DNA of 5,385 bases from an uncultured Muribaculaceae bacterium (GTDB taxonomy: Bacteria > Bacteroidota > Bacteroidia > Bacteroidales > Muribaculaceae). Both the position numbers and the translations under genes were made by a program. The DNA lies in assembly GCA_947178235.1 (NCBI GenBank), contig CAMWXQ010000102.1, positions 1-5,385 of the forward strand. Reading direction: 5' to 3'. The notes under the pieces were generated by a model. It was not told the DNA's origin. It ran no database searches and worked only from the letters and a program-made list of their open reading frames with translations. Positions 1-5,385 of this stretch are shown in pieces (position 1 is the stretch's first letter; the number at the start of each line of letters is the position of its first letter).

Positions 1-1922
1 TCCCTCAGACTCCGACTGGATGGGTATTCCGCGAATGGGCCCCCAATGCGACAGGCATCACGCTGATAGGCGACTTCTCAAAGTGGAAGGAGATGAAGAA
101 ATACGCCCTCAAGCCCAAGGCCAACGGCGTCTGGGAAGTTAAGCTCAAACCCACAGACGTCAAGCATGGCGACCTGTTCAAGATGAAGGTCACATGGGAC
201 GGCGGCGAAGGCGAACGCATCCCGGCATACGCAACACGCGTGGTCCAGGATGAGAACACCCATATATTCTCGGCCCAGGTATGGGCACCCGAGCAGTACA
301 AGTGGAAGGTAAAGAAATTCCGTCCCGACACCCGTCCGCTGCTCATCTATGAGTGCCATATAGGCATGGCCCAGGAGCGTGAGGGTGTGGGTACATACGT
401 GGAGTTCCGCGACAATGTCCTCCCGCGAGTGGCCAAGGACGGATACAACGCCATACAGATCATGGCTATACAGGAACACCCGTACTATGGCTCGTTCGGC
501 TACCATGTGTCGAGCTTCTACGCACCATCGTCCCGCTTCGGCACCCCCGAGGAGCTGAAAAGCCTCATCGATCGTGCCCACGAACTCGGCATCGCCGTGA
601 TCATGGACATCGTACACTCTCACGCGGTCAAGAACGAGGTCGAGGGCCTCGGGCGCCTCGACGGCTCGTACAACCAGTACTTCTACGGCGATGGACGCCG
701 CGAACATCCCGCATGGGACTCGCTCTGCTTCGACTACGGCAAGAACGATGTAATCAACTTTCTGCTCTCCAACTGCAAATACTGGTTGCAGGAATTCAAG
801 TTCGACGGCTTCCGCTTTGACGGCGTGACCTCGATGCTCTACTACTCGCACGGCCTCGGACAAGCCTTCGGGAGCTACGGCGACTACTATGACGGCTCGG
901 AGGACACCAACGCAATCACCTACCTCACCCTCGCCAACAAACTGATACACTCCATCAATCCCCACGCCATCACCATCGCCGAGGAGATGAGCGGTATGCC
1001 CGGGCTCGCACTCCCCATCAAGGACGGCGGCATCGGCTTCGACTACCGCATGGCCATGGGTATCCCCGACTACTGGATCAAGACCCTCAAAGAGCGCAAG
1101 GACGAGGAGTGGAAACCCACATCAATCTTCTGGGAGCTCACCAACCGCCGCGCAGACGAGAAGACCATCTCGTATGTCGAGAGCCACGACCAGGCACTCG
1201 TGGGCGACAAGACCGTCATATTCCGACTGATCGACAAGGAGATGTACTGGCACATGATGGTGGACGACGACAATATGACCGTCGCCCGCGGCATGGCGCT
1301 GCACAAGATGATCCGCCTCGTGACCGCATCGACCATCAACGGCGGATACCTCAACTTCATGGGCAACGAGTTCGGCCACCCGGAGTGGATCGACTTCCCC
1401 CGCGAGGGCAATGGTTGGAGCTATAAGTATGCCCGCCGCCAGTGGGACCTCGTCGATCGCAAGGAACTGAAATACCACTTCCTCAACGACTTCGACAATG
1501 CCATGATCCACACTATCTCGGGGGTCTACAACTTCCAGGCCCTCCCGGTCGTGAAGCTGTGGGAGAAGGACGACGACCAAGTACTCGCGTACATGCGCGG
1601 TGACCTCGTGTTTGTATTCAATTTCAGCCCCACAGAGTCGTTCACCGGCTATGGCATCCTTGCTCCTGCCGGCGAGTATGAGGTCGTGCTCTCCACAGAT
1701 AGGCCCGAGTTCGGCGGATACGGCAACATCGACGAGAGCGTACACCACCTCACGCAGAACGATCCTCTCTTTGCCCCCACCGGACGCGAATGGCTGAAAC
1801 TATACCTCCCCTCGCGCTCAGCCCAGGTTCTCCGCCTCAAAAAGGCCACTCCGACACACGCAGAAGTGAAGAAAGCCTCGACCAAGGCCAAGAAAACCGC
1901 CACCAAAGAGGCGAAGAAGTAA
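1..1922 (+). CDS. glgB: 1,4-alpha-glucan branching enzyme (GH13, eukaryotic GBE1-like type), 5' end outside window
   Basis: Cytoplasmic enzyme of glycogen synthesis: it cuts an alpha-1,4 glucan chain and rejoins the piece as an alpha-1,6 branch. The frame is open from base 3, so 639 residues are visible and the true start lies upstream; a full protein of about 670 residues would fit. The first ~75 visible residues match a CBM48 module (GWVFREWAPNA, GDFSKW). The GH13 barrel follows, with DIVHSH near 606-623, nucleophile Asp at 819-821 in GFRFDGVTSM, acid/base Glu at 981-983 in TIAEEMSGMP, and the third catalytic Asp at 1188-1190 in ESHDQALVGDKT. A C-terminal beta domain ends in PSRSAQVLRL. These motifs resemble human GBE1 more than E. 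coli GlgB, which suggests subfamily GH13_8; that assignment is from memory of the families. The last 27 residues (1839-1919) are a lysine-rich tail absent from GBE1. Catalytic residues are intact and no frameshift is seen. Confidence 0.96.
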   Translation, partial: PQTPTGWVFREWAPNATGITLIGDFSKWKEMKKYALKPKANGVWEVKLKPTDVKHGDLFKMKVTWDGGEGERIPAYATRVVQDENTHIFSAQVWAPEQYKWKVKKFRPDTRPLLIYECHIGMAQEREGVGTYVEFRDNVLPRVAKDGYNAIQIMAIQEHPYYGSFGYHVSSFYAPSSRFGTPEELKSLIDRAHELGIAVIMDIVHSHAVKNEVEGLGRLDGSYNQYFYGDGRREHPAWDSLCFDYGKNDVINFLLSNCKYWLQEFKFDGFRFDGVTSMLYYSHGLGQAFGSYGDYYDGSEDTNAITYLTLANKLIHSINPHAITIAEEMSGMPGLALPIKDGGIGFDYRMAMGIPDYWIKTLKERKDEEWKPTSIFWELTNRRADEKTISYVESHDQALVGDKTVIFRLIDKEMYWHMMVDDDNMTVARGMALHKMIRLVTASTINGGYLNFMGNEFGHPEWIDFPREGNGWSYKYARRQWDLVDRKELKYHFLNDFDNAMIHTISGVYNFQALPVVKLWEKDDDQVLAYMRGDLVFVFNFSPTESFTGYGILAPAGEYEVVLSTDRPEFGGYGNIDESVHHLTQNDPLFAPTGREWLKLYLPSRSAQVLRLKKATPTHAEVKKASTKAKKTATKEAKK

Positions 1923-1947
1923 AAGTCTGACCTTATAAATAAATATG

Positions 1948-1987
1948 AACAACGGGGTCGTATGTGATCACACACGGCCCCGTTGTT
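1948..1987. terminator. Bidirectional intrinsic terminator hairpin between converging genes
   Basis: AACAACGGGG at 1948-1957 is perfectly complementary to CCCCGTTGTT at 1978-1987. The pairing continues inward by T-G, C-G, G-C and T-A, and after one A-C mismatch the centre is itself the palindrome TGTGATCACA (1963-1972), so nearly all 40 bases can fold. On the plus strand GTATTTTC follows (1988-1995); on the minus strand the stem is followed by CATATTTATTTAT. Both tails are T-rich but not pure U-runs. The branching enzyme stop is 25 bases to the left and the regulator stop 6 bases to the right, so the hairpin fills the 71-base gap and probably ends both transcripts. Confidence 0.82.
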
Positions 1988-1993
1988 GTATTT

Positions 1994-2353
1994 TCATAAC
2001 CCCATCATTGCAGCAGGGGCAATACCCAGAATAACACATATTGCACTGGCAATACGCAAAGTTGGTTCGGCACGCCCATTGATATAATCGCTCACGCGCG
2101 AAGGACTGATACCAAGCTCTTTGGCAAGCTCTTTCTGAGTCATACCCTTCTCTTCGATTGCCAGACTAATCAATTCGCCGATTGTTGGTTTGGCAATCGG
2201 ATAATGGACTTTCTCATATGTCTCGACAATATCAGACACGATCGTGAGCTCGATTGAATTCTTATCATCCGCTGAGGTTTCGTCTGTCACGAGCGGAAGC
2301 AGCTCCTCGATTCGGTCGAGGGCATATTCATATTGTTGCTTGGATATTTCCAT
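1994..2353 (-). CDS. XRE-family helix-turn-helix protein, HigA-like antitoxin without an adjacent toxin
   Basis: A 119-residue DNA-binding protein. The N-terminal half (1-55), with its YEYALDRIEELL helix and the VETYEKVHYPIAKPT linker, matches the HigA-type antitoxin layout (COG5499, from memory). A Cro/C1-type helix-turn-helix occupies about residues 59-112: MTQKELAKELGIS is the first helix and turn, and SPSRVSDYINGR the recognition helix. HigA antitoxins normally follow a HigB RNase gene and repress their shared operon. Here the gene upstream is the sulfatase maturase, ending 39 bases before this ATG, and downstream there is only the terminator, so no toxin is present. It may be co-transcribed with the maturase; no convincing promoter of its own and no Shine-Dalgarno sequence is visible. 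The coding sequence looks less GC-rich than its neighbours, which could mean separate acquisition. Family call is firm; role as antitoxin or regulator is open. Confidence 0.88.
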   Translation of the reverse strand: MEISKQQYEYALDRIEELLPLVTDETSADDKNSIELTIVSDIVETYEKVHYPIAKPTIGELISLAIEEKGMTQKELAKELGISPSRVSDYINGRAEPTLRIASAICVILGIAPAAMMGL

Positions 2354-2392
2354 GAATTATATAATAACGGTGAATCCCAATTTTCAGATTAG

Positions 2393-3628
2393 TCACTTTT
2401 CATTGATTTCCTCTAAAAGCATTTTGAAGTATGGGGCGGTGTGGGCGAAGAAGCGGCGGTAGCCTGCGCAGAGGTAGTTGAGGCCGCGTTCGCCGTCGGG
2501 GGTTCGGGCAATGCGATTTTTAGGGCACTCGCCGTGACAGAGGCGGAGCCACTCGCACTGCCTGCACATGTGCGGGAGCGCATCACGCTTGGTGGCTCCG
2601 AAGGCGGTCTGCCGAGGGTCGAGCGACATCGCTATCAGAGGACGCTCTCGAAGATTGCCGAGAAAGTGGGCAGGATAGACAAAGTGGTCACAGGAATAGA
2701 CATCCCCGTTGTGCTCCATCACAAGCGCATGGCCACAGGTCTCGGCAAGCGTACATATCCCGGGCTGAACCCCGGCCCAATTGGCGAGGGTTGCATCGAA
2801 GAGCTGAACAAACACACGGCCCACATCATCGAGACGCCACCATTCGTCGAAAACCGTACACAAGAACTCGCCCCAAAGTTCGGGATGGACGCTGTAAGGT
2901 GTCAGATTGCCATCCGCATCAAGAGGCGAACAGAGCCCATCCGCTCCCGTGCGCTCGACTATCGGGGCGAATTGAAGAAACTGACAACCGAGTGTATCGC
3001 GGAAAAAGTGATATAATTCGAGCGGTCGGCGCACATTGATGTCGTTGACCACAGCCATCGCGTTCCACTCCACACCATTGCGGTCTAGCTTTTCAATCCC
3101 GCGCATTACGCCGTCGAATGTCGGGCCACCCCCACGCAGACGCCTGTATGCGTCGTGCACCTCTCTCGGGCCATCGATCGAGACCCCGACAAGAAAATTA
3201 TTGTCTCGGAAGAACCGACACCACTCGTCGGTGAGCAATGTGCCGTTGGTCTGAATGCAATTGTCTACCTGACGTCCCCCGGCATACTTCTGTTGGAGAG
3301 CAATGGCTCGTTCATAGAATCCGAGGCCTCGCAGGAGCGGCTCTCCGCCATGCCATGTGAATAGAACCGAGTCGGCAGGCTGCGCCTCGATGTAACTGCG
3401 CACAAACATTTCGAGCAGATCATCGGACATGAACATGTCCGACGACCTGCCCGGCGAGTGATATAGTTTCTGTTTGTCAAGATAGTAGCAATACTCACAG
3501 GCGAGATTGCACATCGCGCCCGCGGGCTTTGCCATGAGGAAGACGGGATGGTAGAAAGGGCTCTCCAAACCGTCAGAGCATAATCTTTGCGGGGAAATTG
3601 AAGAGGTCACTGTGCGTGCGTACCTCAT
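2393..3628 (-). CDS. Anaerobic sulfatase-maturating enzyme (radical SAM/SPASM formylglycine-generating enzyme)
   Basis: Oxidises the active-site Ser or Cys of a sulfatase to formylglycine in the cytoplasm, using S-adenosylmethionine and iron-sulfur clusters, with no need for oxygen. Counting from the ATG at 3628, C40, C44 and C47 form the CX3CX2C radical SAM motif (CNLACEYC). The eight SPASM cysteines are all present: C292, C298, C313, C368 for one auxiliary cluster and C355, C358, C364, C387 for the other, with spacing like the Clostridium perfringens enzyme. D314, next to C313, fits the proposed catalytic base. The sequence resembles B. thetaiotaomicron anSME (ChuR) along its length, including FTWHGGEPL, CIQTNGTLLTDEW and GVSIDGP. 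The start is uncertain: the ATG at 3628 overlaps the sulfatase gene by 56 bases, while the TTG at 3568 lies 4 bases past the sulfatase stop and gives the N-terminus closest to known homologues. The ATG at 3535 would lose the conserved SPFYHPVFL segment. Probably one operon with the sulfatase. Confidence 0.95.
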   Translation of the reverse strand: MRYARTVTSSISPQRLCSDGLESPFYHPVFLMAKPAGAMCNLACEYCYYLDKQKLYHSPGRSSDMFMSDDLLEMFVRSYIEAQPADSVLFTWHGGEPLLRGLGFYERAIALQQKYAGGRQVDNCIQTNGTLLTDEWCRFFRDNNFLVGVSIDGPREVHDAYRRLRGGGPTFDGVMRGIEKLDRNGVEWNAMAVVNDINVRRPLELYHFFRDTLGCQFLQFAPIVERTGADGLCSPLDADGNLTPYSVHPELWGEFLCTVFDEWWRLDDVGRVFVQLFDATLANWAGVQPGICTLAETCGHALVMEHNGDVYSCDHFVYPAHFLGNLRERPLIAMSLDPRQTAFGATKRDALPHMCRQCEWLRLCHGECPKNRIARTPDGERGLNYLCAGYRRFFAHTAPYFKMLLEEINEK

Positions 3629-5024
3629 CCATCATGTTGCCGAGGCGCTCCACGATGTCGGGATGCTCGGAGGCCACATTATTATCCTCATGCACATCCT
3701 CGGAGAGATTATACAATTCGAAGCGTGTCTTGGTTGGGTCGCCGACATTGAGACGAACACCCTTCCAGTCACCAACGCGGATAGCCTGTTTGCCACCACC
3801 CTCGTGGAATTCCCAGTAGAGATATTCATGCTCCTTCTGCCCATCCTTGCCGAGCAATGTCGGGAGAACCGAGATTCCGTCAGTGGTGATCTCATCCTTG
3901 GAACCCGCAATATCGGCGAAGGTCGGGAGCATGTCCCAAAAAGCAGTCTGATGCGGGTTATCGACACCTTCGGCAACCTTGCCAGGCCAGCGGGCAATGA
4001 ACGGCATACGGATGCCACCTTCGTAGAGGTCTCGTTTGATGCCGCGGTAGGGGCCATAGCTCATGAAGTAGTCGGGATTCGCGCCTCCCTCGCGGTGTGG
4101 ACCGTTGTCCGAGGTGAAAATCACGAGGGTATTATCGTCGATACCCTCCTCGCGGAGCATATCCATGACATCACCGACATAGGAGTCGAGGCGTGTAACC
4201 ATCGAAGCGAACGAGGCATAGGGTCGATCGGTCGCGCCATAGGCGCCGCGACGATTCGGATTTGACTCTGCCCAAGCCTTGTCGTCCTCAGCGGGAATCA
4301 GACGGCAATATTCATCGTACACCGAATCCTTGGGCAGGACAAGTTCGGCATGAGGGAGAGTATATGAAAGGAACGTGAAGAACGGTTTGCCGTCACGGGC
4401 CTGCTGACGCATGAAGTCGAGAGCCCTTCCGTGGATGAGGTCGGCAGAGTAAGTCCCCTCCTTTTGGTCATAATTCTCGGAGAATTCGACACGCTGAGTG
4501 TTGTCCCAAAGATGATCGGGATAATAGTCATGTGCGAGGGTCTGACAATTGTAGCCATAGAAGTTGTCGAAGCCGACCTTCGTGGGATCCGATTCGGAGC
4601 CGGGATAACCGAGCCCCCACTTGCCGAAACAACCTGTGGCATAACCCGAATTCTTGAACATCTGCCCCATCGTATAGGTCCCTGCGGGCATATCAACCTG
4701 CCCCTCGGGATCATGGCGGAGATTGCCGCGGATATGGGTGTGTCCCGTATGGAGCCCGGTCATGAGCGAAGCGCGCGACGGAGCGGACACGGCAGTCCCG
4801 GAGTAGGCTTGGGTGAAGCGCATACCCTCGGCAGTCATGCGGTCGAGGTTCGGCGTCTTGATGAGTTTCTGCCCATAAGGGGAGACATCTCCAATACCGA
4901 GGTCATCTGCAAGAATGAATATGACGTTTGCAGGTTTTCCGTTCTCAGCCGCATGAGCCGTACCGGACAAAGTGATGACCCCTACGAGCCCCGACCCAAT
5001 GGAGAATAGATTCTTTGGTTTCAT
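3573..5024 (-). CDS. Exported Ser-type sulfatase (formylglycine-dependent, S1 family)
   Basis: Hydrolyses a sulfate ester, probably on a sulfated glycan, outside the cytoplasm. The 483-residue protein begins with a signal peptide (KPK, then a hydrophobic stretch to about residue 22, and an AHA-A cleavage site near residue 25) and has no lipoprotein cysteine. The sulfatase signature is S80-A-P-S-R84, with Ser80 encoded by TCC at 4787-4785, so this is the Ser type. Likely metal ligands are D40, D41, D306 and N307 (LADDLG, SDNG). K135, H225 and K330 match other conserved active-site positions, and the EGGIRMPFIARWPG block is typical. GKWGLG replaces the more usual GKWHLG, removing one active-site histidine. 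The GYNCQTLAHDYYPDHLWDN region recalls SulfAtlas S1_16, which would suggest a galactose or GalNAc 4-sulfate substrate; this is a tentative memory-based guess. The maturase gene follows directly. No sugar-binding or glycosidase gene in view identifies the substrate. Confidence 0.95.
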   Translation of the reverse strand: MKPKNLFSIGSGLVGVITLSGTAHAAENGKPANVIFILADDLGIGDVSPYGQKLIKTPNLDRMTAEGMRFTQAYSGTAVSAPSRASLMTGLHTGHTHIRGNLRHDPEGQVDMPAGTYTMGQMFKNSGYATGCFGKWGLGYPGSESDPTKVGFDNFYGYNCQTLAHDYYPDHLWDNTQRVEFSENYDQKEGTYSADLIHGRALDFMRQQARDGKPFFTFLSYTLPHAELVLPKDSVYDEYCRLIPAEDDKAWAESNPNRRGAYGATDRPYASFASMVTRLDSYVGDVMDMLREEGIDDNTLVIFTSDNGPHREGGANPDYFMSYGPYRGIKRDLYEGGIRMPFIARWPGKVAEGVDNPHQTAFWDMLPTFADIAGSKDEITTDGISVLPTLLGKDGQKEHEYLYWEFHEGGGKQAIRVGDWKGVRLNVGDPTKTRFELYNLSEDVHEDNNVASEHPDIVERLGNMMDEVRTHSDLFNFPAKIML

Positions 5025-5043
5025 GATATTCTGATTTAGGGTA

Positions 5044-5075
5044 CAAAATTACCACATTAGCCCAACAAATGCAAA
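5044..5075 (-). promoter_or_regulatory. Bacteroides-type promoter upstream of the sulfatase gene
   Basis: Read on the minus strand, TTTG (5075-5072) is followed by exactly 20 bases and then TAATTTTG (5051-5044), a perfect fit to the Bacteroidota -7 consensus TAnnTTTG with a -33 TTTG. The predicted transcription start is a few bases further on, near 5038, leaving a leader of only about 14 bases before the sulfatase ATG at 5024. The -33 element lies 9 bases past the stop codon of the upstream gene. Assigned by eye from the known consensus. Confidence 0.6.
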
Positions 5076-5084
5076 CATATATCT

Positions 5085-5385
5085 TCAAATATCACGGATA
5101 TTGACTGCGGTCGGTGGCATCTGCGGCCCATTGTATATCACGGTTGACGAGACGGCGCCCGGAATCCTTTCGGCTGCATTCTTCATATTCGAAATGAAGT
5201 CCGGACGGAGAGTGGAAGAGGCCTTGATTTCGTAAAGATGGAGTTGGGAGGCAGACGAGACCACGGCATCGACTTCAAGCCCTGACTTCTCACGATAGAA
5301 GTTGATATGCGGATCCTTGCCGGCGTTGAGTTCTTTCTTCATCAACTCACAGATGGCGAGATTCTCAAATATGGCACCCTTGAAT
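5085..5385 (-). CDS. C-terminal part of an ATPase/DUF4143 family protein, 5' end outside window
   Basis: Only the last 99 residues are visible. The frame stays open to the right edge, so the gene starts beyond the window and the TTG at 5345 is not a real start. The fragment begins in the conserved FKGAIFEN block and contains FYREKSGLEVDAVV followed by LYEIKAS, the usual C-terminal signature of DUF4143 proteins (COG1373), whose N-terminal part is normally a AAA ATPase. E7, D39 and the pair E52-x-K54 in the visible fragment match a PD-(D/E)XK nuclease-like active site, although nuclease activity is not established for the family. The physiological role is unknown. It is on the same strand as the sulfatase gene, 60 bases upstream, with no clear terminator between them, so some read-through is possible; the promoter in the gap suggests a separate unit. 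Confidence 0.9.
   Translation of the reverse strand, partial: FKGAIFENLAICELMKKELNAGKDPHINFYREKSGLEVDAVVSSASQLHLYEIKASSTLRPDFISNMKNAAERIPGAVSSTVIYNGPQMPPTAVNIRDI

Noticed and set aside
78..965. Long 295-codon open frame on the minus strand opposite the branching enzyme
   Set aside because: It lies wholly antisense to a gene with clear family motifs, its product is a Val/Ala/Glu-rich sequence with no recognisable domain, and such frames are common opposite GC-rich genes with strong codon bias.
2354..2392. TATAATTC just before the HigA-like gene as a separate promoter
   Set aside because: It lies directly next to the ATG, lacks the TTTG ending of the Bacteroidota -7 element, and has no well-spaced -33 TTTG, so I could not support it.
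2441..3016. Plus-strand open frames opposite the maturase, and similar ones opposite the sulfatase (3612-4265, 4431-5009)
   Set aside because: They are antisense to well-supported genes, contain no recognisable motifs, and overlap one another in several frames, as expected for shadows.
5085..5345. A complete small 86-residue gene starting at the TTG at 5345
   Set aside because: The frame continues without a stop to the window edge and the added residues (FKGAIFEN and following) match the conserved DUF4143 core, so this is the end of a longer gene.

Overview
The window reads as chromosome from a member of the Bacteroidota, most likely a gut Bacteroidales. The evidence is a branching enzyme of the GBE1-like type found in this phylum, a Ser-type sulfatase next to an anaerobic sulfatase-maturating enzyme close in sequence to the Bacteroides thetaiotaomicron one as I remember it, a -33/-7 promoter of Bacteroides type (TTTG, 20 bases, TAATTTTG), and start codons without clear Shine-Dalgarno sequences. 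The genus cannot be fixed from sequence alone. The DNA is fairly GC-rich except for the small regulator gene and the intergenic gaps.

Layout, left to right. (1) Positions 1-1922, plus strand: a 1,4-alpha-glucan branching enzyme whose N-terminus lies outside the window. It has an intact catalytic domain and an unusual lysine-rich tail. (2) Positions 1923-1993: a short gap filled by a strong hairpin, which can terminate the two converging transcripts. (3) Minus strand, in order of transcription: the 3' end of an ATPase/DUF4143 protein (5385-5085), a 60-base gap holding a promoter, an exported Ser-type sulfatase (5024-3573), its radical SAM maturase (about 3628-2393), then after 39 bases a HigA-like helix-turn-helix protein (2353-1994).

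How the genes fit together. The sulfatase carries a serine in the S-x-P-x-R motif and is inactive until that serine is oxidised to formylglycine. The neighbouring maturase performs that oxidation in the cytoplasm, without oxygen, before export through the signal peptide. The pair is therefore a self-contained module for removing sulfate from a glycan or related ester. The branching enzyme belongs to glycogen synthesis and is unrelated. The HigA-like protein has no toxin gene beside it and looks like an orphan antitoxin or repurposed regulator.

I see no tRNA, rRNA, CRISPR array, insertion sequence or riboswitch, and no gene-free stretch longer than 300 bases. Nothing here amounts to a clearly new system. 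The items most worth a second look are the orphan antitoxin after the sulfatase/maturase pair, the lysine tail of the branching enzyme, and the maturase start.
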